NCBI GenBank assembly: GCA_043743335.1
Contig: JAYTWR010000193.1
Coordinates: forward strand, 33,074-97,073
Length of the DNA: 64,000 nucleotides
Origin: UBA5216 sp043743335
Lineage (GTDB): Bacteria; Pseudomonadota; Gammaproteobacteria; Burkholderiales; SG8-41
Reading direction: 5' to 3'
Below, in pieces: positions 25,570 through 33,650 of this stretch; the first letter of the stretch is position 1; the number at the start of each line of letters is the position of its first letter. The notes below the pieces were generated by a model. That model was not told where the DNA came from and searched no databases. It saw nothing but the letters and a program-made list of their open reading frames with translations. A program made the position numbers and the translations under genes.

Positions 25570-26721
25570 ATGGATAAGATGCGCAAAGGGACGCACGATG
25601 GCGCGCAAAATAACAGCGCGCCGGCTGACTCGCGTCATGTGTATCTGCTGGCGCTGACACTGGCGATAGCTTACCTGCTCGTTATCGTCTACGCCAGCTT
25701 GCAGCCGCTGCGCGGCTGGCGCTTGCCAGCAGAAGATGTGTACGGCTTTCTGAGTGCGCCGCTGCCGCGTTACATCACCCTTAGCGACGTGCTGATCAAC
25801 GTGTCGGCGTATATCCCGCTCGGCTTTATGCTGACGCTGGGCCTGCGCATTGCATTGCCGCCGGTGGCGGCTGTCGTCATGGGCGTCGTGATGGCGGCCG
25901 CACTCAGCATCGGCATGGAAGCCCTACAAATGTTTTTGCCCGCGCGTATCGCATCGAACGTGGACGTAATGGCCAACAGCGTGGGCGCGTTGATCGGCGC
26001 ATTGGCGGCGCCGCTGTTTTTGCCCTCGCAACGTATCGGCGCGCGGCTCGGGGTGCTGCGCGACCGCGTGTTCTTGCCCGGCGCGCTGATCGACAGCGGC
26101 ATCGTGGTGGCGACATTGTGGATCGTCACGCACCTTAATCCGTTGACGCAGGTGTTCGGCACCGGCCATTTGCGCGCGACCTTCGATTTGCCCGATCCCC
26201 TGTTCCACACGCCCAGCCTGCTGCTGTCGGCCGAAGCCAGCGTGGTGTTTTTTAATCTGTTGGGGGTGGGGCTGCTGCTGTCGACTTTGCTGCATGCCGA
26301 ATCCCGCCGCGGGCTGGTGATCGGCGTTGTCATCGCGGCAGCCATCGCCTGCAAAATGCTGATTAACCTGTTTCTCGCCAAACCGCTGGGCGCGTGGGCT
26401 TGGATGACGCCAGGCGCGCTGCTGGGCCTGCTGCTCGGCACCACACTGCTGGCGGGCCTGTTGACCTTTGGCCGCAGGGCGCGGTTGGCACTCGCGCTGC
26501 TGTGCCTGTTGATGGCGCTGGCGGCGATCAATCTTGCGCCGGACAACCCGTATTTCAGCCTGCCGCCGCAACTGACCAGCGGCAAGGCCAGTCACTTTTT
26601 GAGTTTTTCCAGCATCTTGGGGGCGCTGTCGGAGCTGTGGCCGCTAATCGCGCTGGGGTACCTGTGCGTGGCGCTCTGGCACAGCCGCACGCGCCGCCTC
26701 TATAATGAGCGCACACCCTGA
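25570..26721 (+). CDS. VanZ-family membrane protein
   Basis: 383 residues with about 9-10 membrane segments. The N-terminal VanZ domain is clear: LVIVYASLQPLRGW, SDVLINVSAYIPLGFML, GMEALQMFLPARIASNVDVMANSVGALIGALAA. In VanZ-type proteins this unit is a four-helix membrane domain of uncertain function, linked to teicoplanin resistance in enterococci. A longer C-terminal membrane extension follows. The start is uncertain (ATG at 25570 or 25579). The next gene starts 15 bp downstream. Confidence 0.85.
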   Translation: MDKMRKGTHDGAQNNSAPADSRHVYLLALTLAIAYLLVIVYASLQPLRGWRLPAEDVYGFLSAPLPRYITLSDVLINVSAYIPLGFMLTLGLRIALPPVAAVVMGVVMAAALSIGMEALQMFLPARIASNVDVMANSVGALIGALAAPLFLPSQRIGARLGVLRDRVFLPGALIDSGIVVATLWIVTHLNPLTQVFGTGHLRATFDLPDPLFHTPSLLLSAEASVVFFNLLGVGLLLSTLLHAESRRGLVIGVVIAAAIACKMLINLFLAKPLGAWAWMTPGALLGLLLGTTLLAGLLTFGRRARLALALLCLLMALAAINLAPDNPYFSLPPQLTSGKASHFLSFSSILGALSELWPLIALGYLCVALWHSRTRRLYNERTP

Positions 26722-26736
26722 GACAAGGACACTCCC

Positions 26737-27045
26737 GTGAGCTACTTCGAACGACACGTTTTCTTTTGCTGTAACCAGCGCACCAACGGCGCGAACTGCT
26801 GCAACGACCACGGCGCCAGCAAAATCCGCGACTACGCCAAAGACAAAGTCAAAGAACTGAAGTTGAACGGCAAAGGCAAGGTGCGCGTCAACATGGCAGG
26901 CTGCCTTGATCGCTGCGATGAAGGCCCGGTGATGGTGGTCTACCCCGAAGAAGTCTGGTACACCTATGTCGATCAGGAAGATGTCGACGAAATCGTACAA
27001 GAGCATTTGCGCCACGGGCGCGTGGTAGAACGGCTGAAAATCTGA
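26737..27045 (+). CDS. thioredoxin-like [2Fe-2S] ferredoxin
   Basis: 102 residues. The thioredoxin-fold ferredoxin pattern is present: Cys11/Cys12 and Cys21/Cys22 near the N-terminus (HVFFCCNQR, GANCCNDHG) and Cys56/Cys60 in MAGCLDRCDEGPVMVVYPEEVWY. Four of these ligate a [2Fe-2S] cluster in Shethna-type proteins. It is a small cytoplasmic electron carrier or sensor. It lies 20 bp upstream of the OsmC-family gene, so the two plus the hydrolase at 27529 probably form a redox or detoxification operon. Confidence 0.9.
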   Translation: MSYFERHVFFCCNQRTNGANCCNDHGASKIRDYAKDKVKELKLNGKGKVRVNMAGCLDRCDEGPVMVVYPEEVWYTYVDQEDVDEIVQEHLRHGRVVERLKI

Positions 27046-27065
27046 TTTTCACACATTCGCACCCC

Positions 27066-27512
27066 ATGACTTCCCCCGATACCCGCAGTTACGCTATACG
27101 CGCACAATCCACCGCCACCCACGGGCGCGTGATGTGCAGCGTGCGCAATCACCATTTCATTGTAGATGGCCCCGTGCAAAACGGCGCGCCCGGCGAAGCG
27201 GTCACACCAGCCGAGTTGTTCCTCGCCGGCATCGCGGCCTGTGGCGTAGAGCTGGTGCAATCGTTTGCCAAAGCAGAAGCCATGCCGCTGCGCGCCATCG
27301 ACGTAAACATCGGCGGCATGATGGATCGCGCGAAGCCGGTGCGACAGGACGTGTCCGTCTTCAACGCGGTGCATATCCAATTCGCCTTGTCCGGTGTCAC
27401 GCCTGCGCAAGGCACAGCGTTGATCGACCGCTTCAAGGGAAGGTGACCGCTCTACGGCAGCGTCGCGGTCGCGACGCCGGATGTGCGGGTTGAAGTCACC
27501 GTGACACGGTGA
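27066..27512 (+). CDS. OsmC-family protein with in-frame UGA at the second catalytic cysteine; candidate selenoprotein
   Basis: The frame runs 126 codons to a TGA at 27444-27446 and then stays open for 21 more codons to a second TGA at 27510. Read through, the protein is 148 residues and complete for the OsmC/Ohr family of peroxidases. Those enzymes use two Cys: one in the long central helix (Cys59 in LAGIAACGVELV) and one near the C-terminus in a Cys-Pro motif. Here the second is the UGA, directly before PLYGSVAVATPDVRVEVTV. A perfect 7-bp hairpin with a GGUC loop lies 13 nt behind the UGA. With readthrough the stop is 16 bp before the next gene, but without it the gap is 82 bp. Alternatives are a nonsense mutation or a sequencing error (TGC to TGA). 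OsmC-like selenoproteins have been reported from marine metagenomes, to my recollection. selA, selB and selC are not in this window. Confidence 0.7.
27460..27477 (+). promoter_or_regulatory. candidate bacterial SECIS hairpin
   Basis: GCGTCGC-GGTC-GCGACGC forms a perfect 7-bp stem with a GGUC loop. The loop begins 20 nt after the UGA at 27444, within the distance used by SelB-dependent bacterial SECIS elements, and two G open the loop as expected. The E. coli fdhF hairpin also presents GGUC in its apical loop. I see no bulged U as in fdhF. Confidence 0.55.
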
Positions 27513-27528
27513 GGCGGCCTGCACGGTT

Positions 27529-28143
27529 ATGCCTTCGCCTGTCAAAACGACGCTGATCCCCGGCCCCGCCGGCAATATCGAATGCGATATCAGCGAGCCG
27601 GCGAATCGCGACGTGCCATTACGAGGTATCGCGCTGATCGCGCACCCCAATCCATTGCAGGGCGGTGCCAAGGACAACAAAGTTGTTACCACGCTGGCGC
27701 GCACGTTTAACAGCCTTGGCTACGTGGCTTTGCGGCCCAATTTTCGTGGCGTGGGCGCGACGGATGGCTTGCACGACAAGGGCGTAGGCGAAACCGATGA
27801 CTTGATCGCGGTGGCGGACTACGCCAAAAATACTTATATAAATCAATTAGTGACATTGGTCGGCTTTTCGTTTGGCAGCTTTGTGCAAACACGCGTGGCG
27901 AAGCGTATGGCGTGTGAGCGCCTGGTGCTGGTGGGCCCAGCGGTGAATCGCTTTGCCGCCGAACCCGTGCCGGAGAACACCTTGATCGTTCACGGCGAGC
28001 AAGATGACGTGGTACCACTCACCGCCGTGATGGATTGGGCGCGCCCGCAAAATCTGCCGGTGGTGGTGTTACCCGGCGGCGATCATTTTTTTCACGGACG
28101 CCTGCATCTGTTGTCGGCTATCGTCACGCGCTGGTGCGCATGA
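27529..28143 (+). CDS. alpha/beta hydrolase (COG2945-type)
   Basis: 204 residues. The compact alpha/beta hydrolase core shows ALIAHPNPLQGGAKDNKVV (oxyanion strand), LRPNFRGVGATDG, the nucleophile Ser in VGFSFGSFVQ, an acid in IVHGEQDDVVPL and the catalytic His in LPGGDHFFHGRL. The group includes small esterases of unknown substrate. It is immediately downstream of the OsmC gene and ends 4 bp before a degraded ABC-transporter gene. Confidence 0.88.
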   Translation: MPSPVKTTLIPGPAGNIECDISEPANRDVPLRGIALIAHPNPLQGGAKDNKVVTTLARTFNSLGYVALRPNFRGVGATDGLHDKGVGETDDLIAVADYAKNTYINQLVTLVGFSFGSFVQTRVAKRMACERLVLVGPAVNRFAAEPVPENTLIVHGEQDDVVPLTAVMDWARPQNLPVVVLPGGDHFFHGRLHLLSAIVTRWCA

Positions 28144-28147
28144 CGCC

Positions 28148-28397
28148 ATGACCCATCTGGCGGTGCGCGGCCTGCGCAAATCGTACGCAGGGCGCGAAGT
28201 GATTGCGGGCATTACCGCGCTGGCACAAGCCGCCGCGCAACTGCTGCCATTGACCCACGCGGTCGCGCGGTCGCGGCCGTTGTTGCAGGGCAGTTTGCCG
28301 GATCAAGCTTGGGCTGCATGTGCTGGTGCTTGCGCTGTACGCCGGTGTAAGCTACGCACTCGCGCGGCATTTGCTGCGCCAGCGCCTGCTTAAATAA
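28148..28397 (+). pseudogene. NodI/NodJ-type ABC transporter, ends joined by internal deletion
   Basis: The first 22 codons (MTHLAVRGLRKSYAGREVIAG) are the start of a NodI-type ATPase. After a junction the sequence becomes the end of a NodJ-type permease: LLPLTHAVARSRPLL, then in a shifted frame LHVLVLALYAGVSYALARHL and LLRQRLLK before TAA at 28395. About the whole ATPase and most of the permease are missing, and a frameshift lies near 28310. It cannot make a transporter. The remnant shows an intact nodIJ-like pair once stood behind the hydrolase gene. Confidence 0.8.
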
Positions 28398-28555
28398 ATT
28401 GTAACTGTTCAGCTTCGACGTAGGATGCTGGTGAGCCTCGCGAACCGCATCGTTCGCGTGATAGGCGTACGCAACGCAATTGCACGATACAAGCCCCACG
28501 ACCGATGCGGTTCCTTCGTCACCGGCATCCTACGGTTAAGCTGAACAGTTACAAT
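28398..28555. mobile_element. 158-bp MITE-like palindromic element
   Basis: The ends are an 18-bp perfect inverted repeat (ATTGTAACTGTTCAGCTT and its complement). The arms continue imperfectly with TAGGATGC(T/C)GGTGA to about 37 bp each, and an inner pair AACCGCATCG/CGATGCGGTT adds a second stem. TAAA occurs on both sides and may be a target duplication. There is no ORF. It follows the nodIJ remnant directly and precedes hemJ by 18 bp. It could be a non-autonomous transposon or a REP-type extragenic palindrome. Confidence 0.75.
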
Positions 28556-28560
28556 AAACT

Positions 28561-28579
28561 CAATTAAATCAATATGTTA
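28561..28579. repeat. AT-rich 19-mer family, 16/19 match
   Basis: CAATTAAATCAATATGTTA overlaps the start codon region of hemJ. It is a member of the recurring motif. Confidence 0.7.
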
Positions 28580-28984
28580 TGGATTAAAGCCCTACACATC
28601 GTTTTCGTCACTGCGTGGTTCGCCGGGCTGTTTTATTGTCCGCGCATTCTAGTGAATCTGGCGATGGAAACCGACGCTGCTGCGACCGCGCGCCTGCTCA
28701 TCATGGCGCGCAAGCTATATCGCTTCATGACGCTGCTCAGCGTGCCCGCGCTGGGCTTCGGCCTGTGGTTGTGGCTGGGCTACGACATCAGCGGCGGCTG
28801 GCTGCACGCGAAGCTGGCGTTGGTGATTTTGCTCGTCGGATATCACCATGCCTGCGGATCGTTGCTGACTAAATTTGAACAGGGCCGCAATACGCGCTCC
28901 CATTTGTGGTTTCGCTGGTTTAACGAAGTGCCGGTGATTATTTTGCTGCTGGTGGTCATATTGGTTGTGGTCAAGCCATTTTGA
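28574..28984 (+). CDS. hemJ: HemJ-type protoporphyrinogen IX oxidase
   Basis: 136 residues with four membrane helices. MLWIKALHIVFVTAWFAGLFYCPRILVN carries the conserved His of HemJ (KALHI), and the Lys in LHAKLALVILLVGYHH and the RWFNEVPVIILLLVVILVV end are family-typical. It oxidises protoporphyrinogen to protoporphyrin in heme synthesis, using membrane electron acceptors. The stop overlaps the next start (TGATG). A CopD-like copper protein is the less likely alternative. Confidence 0.88.
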   Translation: MLWIKALHIVFVTAWFAGLFYCPRILVNLAMETDAAATARLLIMARKLYRFMTLLSVPALGFGLWLWLGYDISGGWLHAKLALVILLVGYHHACGSLLTKFEQGRNTRSHLWFRWFNEVPVIILLLVVILVVVKPF

Positions 28985-29361
28985 TGCCCGTGCGAAATTT
29001 CTGTGCCGGCGCCGGCGTTGTGCTCGCCTTGATAAGCGCGCTGGCACAGGGCGAGGCCAGCATCATCGTGCAGCAGTCGCCGCTGGCGGGCTTTCAGTAT
29101 TACGACGGCAAAGCCTTGTGGGACGACATGAAGCTCGGCGACGCACTCACGTTGGTGCGCGAGCGCGACAACCCGCACGACGCCAACGCGGTGCGCATTG
29201 AATGGAACGGCAGCTGCCTTGGCTATATTCCGCGCCGTGAAAACGCCGACGTAGCGCGACAAATAGATCGCGGTGCGCTGGTGAAGGCGCGCATTGTCAA
29301 ACTCACACAAGCGCGTAATCCGTGGCAGCGCGTCTTGTTTGAAGTGTATGTCGATCTGTGA
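28984..29361 (+). CDS. HIRAN-domain protein, secreted or anchored
   Basis: 125 residues from the ATG at 28984 (a TTG lies one codon earlier). A signal-like hydrophobic N-terminus (GAGVVLALISALAQGEA) precedes a HIRAN domain: LAGFQYYDGKALWDDMKLGDALTLVRERDNPHDANAVRIEWNGSCLGYIPRRENADVARQ, which I give here only as the landmarks GFQYYDG, RERDNPHDANAV and LGYIPRREN. HIRAN modules bind DNA ends in helicases, but short exported versions of unknown function are common in proteobacteria. It is translationally coupled to hemJ and overlaps the methyltransferase start. Confidence 0.82.
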   Translation: MPVRNFCAGAGVVLALISALAQGEASIIVQQSPLAGFQYYDGKALWDDMKLGDALTLVRERDNPHDANAVRIEWNGSCLGYIPRRENADVARQIDRGALVKARIVKLTQARNPWQRVLFEVYVDL

Positions 29362-30556
29362 TGGCGCTTTGAGCACGGACGCGCAATTTTTCGCTAGCTG
29401 CCCGCGCGGGCTCGAAGCCGTGCTCGCAGCGGAACTCAACGCGCTGCAGGCGCGCGCCGTCAAAGCGGTAGAGGGCGGCGTACATTTTGCTGGGCCGTTG
29501 ACTATCGGCTATGCCGCCAATTTGCACTCGCGTGTGGCGAGCCGCGTGCTGTGGCGCGTGGGTGTGGCACGCTACCGTCACACGAATGCGGATCAGGATA
29601 TTTACGACGCCACCGGCAAAATCGATTGGCCCAAGCTATTCGCCGTAGAGCGCACGCTGCGGGTAAACGTTTCCGCGATCAAAGCGCCGGTGAAAAGCCT
29701 CGATTTCATTACGCTGCGTATCAAAGACGCTATCTGCGATGTGTTTCGCGCGCGCGGCGGGCAGCGACCCAGCATCGACACGCATGCGCCCGACGTGCGT
29801 GTGCATGCGTTTCTTACTGCCGCAGATCTCACGCTGTATCTCGATCTGTCGGGCGAGCCGCTGTTCAAACGCGGTTACCGGCAAGAGGCCGGCGAAGCGC
29901 CGCTGCGGGAGAATCTCGCTGCTGGCATGCTGGCGCTGTCGGGCTGGACGCCGGATCAGCCGCTGCTCGACCCGCTGTGCGGCAGCGGCACCATTTTGTG
30001 CGAAGCCGCGCAAATCGCCACGCAGCGTGCCCCTGGCATTGGTCGCGCGTTTGGTTTTGAGAAGCTATTGAATTACGACGCAGCAGCGTGGACAGCGCTG
30101 CGGGAGACCGCTTACGCTGCTGAAAATAACACAATAAAATCAATTATTTACGGCTCCGACTTGCGCGGCGACGCGCTGGAGCTGGCACGCGCCAATCTGG
30201 ACGAACTCGACCTCACCGCGCAAGTCACACTGAAACAAGCCAACGTGTTTGAAATGCCCGCGCCCGCTCCGGCCGGCGTCATCGTTACCAACCCGCCGTA
30301 CGGCGTGCGGCTGGAAGACCGCGATCAACTCGCAGCGTTTTATCCCAAACTCGGCGACGCGCTGAAAAAGCGCTACAGCGGCTGGACGGCGTATATTTTG
30401 TCGTCGGACATGCAATTGGCGAAAGGCATCGGACTGGCTGCTTCTAAGCGCACGCCGCTGTTTAACGGCGCACTGGAATGCCGGCTGTTCGAATACAAAA
30501 TGGTGGCGGGTTTCATGCGGCGAGTGAAGCCGGGGGCAACGCCCGACGCCCATTAA
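29348..30556 (+). CDS. THUMP-domain 23S rRNA (guanine-N2) methyltransferase, RlmL/YcbY N-half type
   Basis: About 402 residues from the ATG at 29348 (14-bp overlap with the preceding gene). An N-terminal ferredoxin-like/THUMP region (FFASCPRGLEAVLAAEL, VEGGVHFAG) is followed by LYLDLSGEPLFKRGYR, the SAM motif LLDPLCGSGTILCEAA, a second-substrate motif YGSDLRGDALELARAN and the catalytic TNPPYG. It corresponds to the m2G2445 domain of E. coli RlmL without the RlmK half. A strong terminator lies just downstream. A near-perfect copy of the AT-rich 19-mer is embedded in codons 262-268 (NNTIKSII). Confidence 0.9.
   Translation: MSICDGALSTDAQFFASCPRGLEAVLAAELNALQARAVKAVEGGVHFAGPLTIGYAANLHSRVASRVLWRVGVARYRHTNADQDIYDATGKIDWPKLFAVERTLRVNVSAIKAPVKSLDFITLRIKDAICDVFRARGGQRPSIDTHAPDVRVHAFLTAADLTLYLDLSGEPLFKRGYRQEAGEAPLRENLAAGMLALSGWTPDQPLLDPLCGSGTILCEAAQIATQRAPGIGRAFGFEKLLNYDAAAWTALRETAYAAENNTIKSIIYGSDLRGDALELARANLDELDLTAQVTLKQANVFEMPAPAPAGVIVTNPPYGVRLEDRDQLAAFYPKLGDALKKRYSGWTAYILSSDMQLAKGIGLAASKRTPLFNGALECRLFEYKMVAGFMRRVKPGATPDAH
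30132..30150. repeat. AT-rich 19-mer family, 18/19 match inside a gene
   Basis: CAATAAAATCAATTATTTA lies in the rRNA methyltransferase gene and encodes TIKSIIY, in sharp contrast to the GC-rich codons around it. Confidence 0.8.
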
Positions 30557-30560
30557 AATA

Positions 30561-30590
30561 TAAAAAGCCGGATTCGCACCGGCTTTTTAA
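30561..30590. terminator. bidirectional intrinsic terminator
   Basis: AAAAAGCCGG, loop ATTCGCA, CCGGCTTTTT serves the methyltransferase gene on the plus strand and pilU on the minus strand. A and T runs flank both sides. Confidence 0.9.
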
Positions 30591-30615
30591 CGTCATCCGC
30601 AAAGATCGGCGGATG

Positions 30616-31752
30616 TCAGGTCAGCGACAAATGCTCAATGCCGGTCATGACGTCTTTGCCCTTGGCTTCTTTGCCTTGCAGCTTGATCGACAACCGCAAT
30701 TCATTGAGTGAATCGGCGTTGCGCAGTGCGTCTTCATAGCTGACCAAGCCCGCTTCATACAATTCGAACAAGTGCTGGTCGAAGGTTTGCATGCCAATCT
30801 CGCGCGATTTTTTCATGATCTCTTTAATCTCGTGCACGTCGCCCTTGAAAATGAGATCAGACACCAGCGGCGAGTTGAGCATGATTTCCACCGCCGCCGC
30901 ACGCCCTTTGCCGTCGCGCTTGGGCAGCAATCGCTGCGACACAATGGCGCGAATATTGAGTGACAAATCCATCAGCAATTGGTGTTTGCGCTCTTCGGGG
31001 AAGAAGTTGATGATGCGATCCAGCGCCTGATTGGCGCTGTTGGCGTGTAGCGTTGCCATGCACAAGTGGCCGGTCTCGGCGAAGGCGATGGCGTAATCCA
31101 TGGTTTCACGGTCGCGAATTTCGCCGATCAAAATCACATCCGGTGCCTGACGTAGGGTGTTGCGCAGCGCGGCGTGCCACGTCTCGGTATCCACGCCCAC
31201 TTCACGCTGCGTGATGACGCAGTTTTTGTGCTCGTGCACAAATTCAATCGGGTCTTCGATGGTAATGATGTGGCCGTAGCTGTTTTCGTTGCGATGGCCC
31301 ACCATCGCCGCCAGCGAGGTGGATTTACCCGAGCCGGTACCGCCCACCATCATCACCAAGCCGCGCTTGGCCATCACCACGTCTTTCAACACCGGCGGGA
31401 GGCCCAATTCGTCAAAGTTGGGGATTTTCGCAACAATGGTACGCAGCACCATGCCCACGCGGCCCTGCTGAACAAACGCGCTGACGCGAAAACGCCCGAT
31501 GTTGCCGGGGCTGATGGCGAAGTTACATTCCTTGGTGGATTCGAATTCCGCCGACTGCTTGTCGTTCATCATGGCTGCGACGAGATCAGCCGTATGCTGC
31601 GGCGTGAGCGACTGATTTGCCACCGGCGTCATTTTGCCGTCGAGCTTGATCGCGGGCGGAAAGCCCGCCGTGATAAACAGGTCAGAAGCCTTCTTCGAAA
31701 CCATTGCACGCAACAGGTCGTGCATGAATTTGACGCCGGTGTCTCTATCCAT
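30616..31752 (-). CDS. pilU: PilU, twitching-motility retraction ATPase
   Basis: 378 residues. It is a hexameric secretion-type ATPase that assists PilT in type IV pilus retraction. Walker A GGTGSGKST, the Asp-box region TIEDPIEFVHEH, Walker B VILIGEIRDRETM and the His box HLCMATLHANSANQALDRI are all present. The N-terminal KASDLFITAGFPPAIKLDG and the C-terminal extension beyond residue 345 separate it from PilT. It lies 27 bp downstream of pilT in the same operon. Confidence 0.95.
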   Translation of the reverse strand: MDRDTGVKFMHDLLRAMVSKKASDLFITAGFPPAIKLDGKMTPVANQSLTPQHTADLVAAMMNDKQSAEFESTKECNFAISPGNIGRFRVSAFVQQGRVGMVLRTIVAKIPNFDELGLPPVLKDVVMAKRGLVMMVGGTGSGKSTSLAAMVGHRNENSYGHIITIEDPIEFVHEHKNCVITQREVGVDTETWHAALRNTLRQAPDVILIGEIRDRETMDYAIAFAETGHLCMATLHANSANQALDRIINFFPEERKHQLLMDLSLNIRAIVSQRLLPKRDGKGRAAAVEIMLNSPLVSDLIFKGDVHEIKEIMKKSREIGMQTFDQHLFELYEAGLVSYEDALRNADSLNELRLSIKLQGKEAKGKDVMTGIEHLSLT

Positions 31753-31779
31753 GGTAGTGCTCCCGCTGCTGAAACCGCG

Positions 31780-32820
31780 TTAGTTGAAGTTATCTTTGTT
31801 GGCCGCTTTATTGCGGGCTTCTTCCTTGCTGACGATGTTGCGCTTGACCAAATCTTGCAAGTTCTGATCGAGCGTCTGCATGCCGAGCGCAGCACCAGTT
31901 TGGATGGCCGAGTACATCTGCGCGATTTTAGATTCACGAATTAGATTGCGGATGGCCGGGGTGCCAACCATGATTTCGTGCGCGGCCACACGGCCTGTGC
32001 CGTCTTTGGTCTTTAGCAAACTCTGTGAAATCACCGCCCGCAGCGACTCCGACAACATGGCACGCATCATTTCTTTTTCTTCGCCCGGGAACACGTCGAT
32101 AATCCGATCAATGGTTTTGGCGGCCGAGCTGGTATGCAGCGTACCGAACACCAAGTGGCCGGTTTCTGCAGCGCTCATCGCGAGACGAATGGTTTCAAGA
32201 TCGCGCAGCTCGCCCACCAGAATAATGTCCGGGTCTTCCCGCAGCGCGGAACGCAGCGCGTTGTTAAACGACAACGTATGCGGGCCGACTTCGCGCTGGT
32301 TAATCAGGCATTTCTTGGATTCGTGCACGAACTCGATGGGGTCTTCCACCGTGAGGATATGACCGTACTCGTTCTCATTAATGTGATTCACAATCGCCGC
32401 CAGCGTGGTCGACTTGCCGGAGCCCGTGGGGCCGGTGACCAGCACTACGCCGCGCGGCTGATTGGCGATTTCGATGAACACCTTGGGCGCTTTCAGGTCT
32501 TCCAGCGACAAAATTTTCGAGGGAATGGTCCGAAACACGCCGCCCGCGCCGCGATTTTGCACAAAGGCATTGACACGAAAGCGCGCGAGATTCGGGATCT
32601 CAAAAGAAAAATCGCACTCGAGATTTTCTTCGTAAAACTTGCGTTGGCCGTCGTTCATGATGTCATAAATCATGGCGTGCACGTCTTTGTGCTCCAGCGG
32701 CGGCAAGTTGATGCGGCGCACGTCGCCGTGCACCCGTATCATCGGCGGCAGGCCCGACGACAAGTGCAGATCCGACGCTTTATTCTTCACCACAAAGGCC
32801 AACAGTTCAGCGATGTCCAT
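31780..32820 (-). CDS. pilT: PilT, type IV pilus retraction ATPase
   Basis: 346 residues, standard length. MDIAELLAFVVKNKASDLHLSSGLPPMIRVHGDVRR is the typical N-domain (landmarks KASDLHLSSG and VHGDVRR). Walker A GPTGSGKSTTLAA, Walker B DIILVGELRDLETI, the His box GHLVFGTLHTSSAAKTIDRIID and the AIRNLIRE motif required for retraction are intact. It drives pilus depolymerisation at the inner membrane. It is divergent from yggS with a 90-bp gap. Confidence 0.97.
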   Translation of the reverse strand: MDIAELLAFVVKNKASDLHLSSGLPPMIRVHGDVRRINLPPLEHKDVHAMIYDIMNDGQRKFYEENLECDFSFEIPNLARFRVNAFVQNRGAGGVFRTIPSKILSLEDLKAPKVFIEIANQPRGVVLVTGPTGSGKSTTLAAIVNHINENEYGHILTVEDPIEFVHESKKCLINQREVGPHTLSFNNALRSALREDPDIILVGELRDLETIRLAMSAAETGHLVFGTLHTSSAAKTIDRIIDVFPGEEKEMMRAMLSESLRAVISQSLLKTKDGTGRVAAHEIMVGTPAIRNLIRESKIAQMYSAIQTGAALGMQTLDQNLQDLVKRNIVSKEEARNKAANKDNFN

Positions 32821-32910
32821 TATAATTTCCCGGCTTAGCCTAGATTTGAAGTTTGCCCCATAACATCTTGATTCTACGCCACTTTACGGGCAACTCTGCA
32901 TAGTCAAATT

Positions 32911-33594
32911 ATGTCCACAATCGACATCAACTTGCAAGCGGTGAGCGCGCGTGTCAGGCGTGCGGTGCAGGCGGCGGGGCGAAGCGCAAGCGCCGTGACA
33001 CTGCTCGCGGTCAGCAAAACATTTTCGGCGGACGCGGTACGCGAGTGCGCCGCCGCCGGTCAGCGTGCGTTCGGCGAGAATTATTTGCAAGAGGCGCTGG
33101 ACAAGATTGAAGTCTTGCACGCGCTTGATCTGGTATGGCATTTCATTGGCCCCATTCAAAGCAACAAGACGCGCCCCATCGCGGAAAATTTTGCCTGGGT
33201 GCACAGCGTCGAGCGCGAACGCGTGGCGCTGCGGCTAAATGACGCACGCCCCGCGCACCTGCCACCGCTGAATGTCTGCCTTCAGGTGAATATCAGCGGA
33301 GAAGCCAGCAAGTCTGGCGTGGCGCCCGGTGACGCAGCCGCGCTGGCGCACGCCATAGCCGCTTTGCCACGCCTCAAACTGCGCGGCTTGATGGCGATAC
33401 CCGAGCCTACGCCGGATGTCGCCTTGCGCCGTCGGCGCTTTGCCTTGTTGCGCGACATTCAGGCGCAACTGATGGCGGCGGGCCACGCGCTCGATACCCT
33501 GTCGATGGGCATGTCAGACGATCTCGAAGACGCCATCGCCGAAGGCGCCACACTGGTGCGCGTCGGCACCGCCATCTTCGGCAAACGCACCTGA
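32911..33594 (+). CDS. yggS: PLP homeostasis protein (YggS/PROSC family)
   Basis: 227 residues, a single alanine-racemase-like barrel binding pyridoxal phosphate. The PLP Lys is in VTLLAVSKTF. FGENYLQEALDKI, WHFIGPIQSNKTRPIAENF and LSMGMSDDLEDAIAEGATLVRVGTAIFG are the family landmarks. It buffers free PLP and affects amino-acid pools. The order yggS-proC-yggT is conserved in proteobacteria. Confidence 0.96.
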   Translation: MSTIDINLQAVSARVRRAVQAAGRSASAVTLLAVSKTFSADAVRECAAAGQRAFGENYLQEALDKIEVLHALDLVWHFIGPIQSNKTRPIAENFAWVHSVERERVALRLNDARPAHLPPLNVCLQVNISGEASKSGVAPGDAAALAHAIAALPRLKLRGLMAIPEPTPDVALRRRRFALLRDIQAQLMAAGHALDTLSMGMSDDLEDAIAEGATLVRVGTAIFGKRT

Positions 33595-33610
33595 GGTGTT
33601 ACCCTCACCA

Positions 33611-33644
33611 CTTAACGCTAAACGCTTAACGCTTAACGCGAAAC
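33611..33644. repeat. heptamer tandem repeat (CTTAACG-like)
   Basis: CTTAACG, CTAAACG, CTTAACG, CTTAACG and CGAAAC follow one another just upstream of proC. The units resemble those of the larger palindrome between gatA and gatB. Confidence 0.75.
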
Positions 33645-33650
33645 AGAAAA

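Noticed and set aside
28148..28393. an intact 81-residue protein
   Set aside because: The first part is an ABC ATPase start and the last part is a permease end read out of frame. It is a deletion remnant.
31174..32838. long plus-strand frames opposite pilU and pilT
   Set aside because: Antisense shadows rich in His and Arg. The ATPase motifs are on the minus strand.
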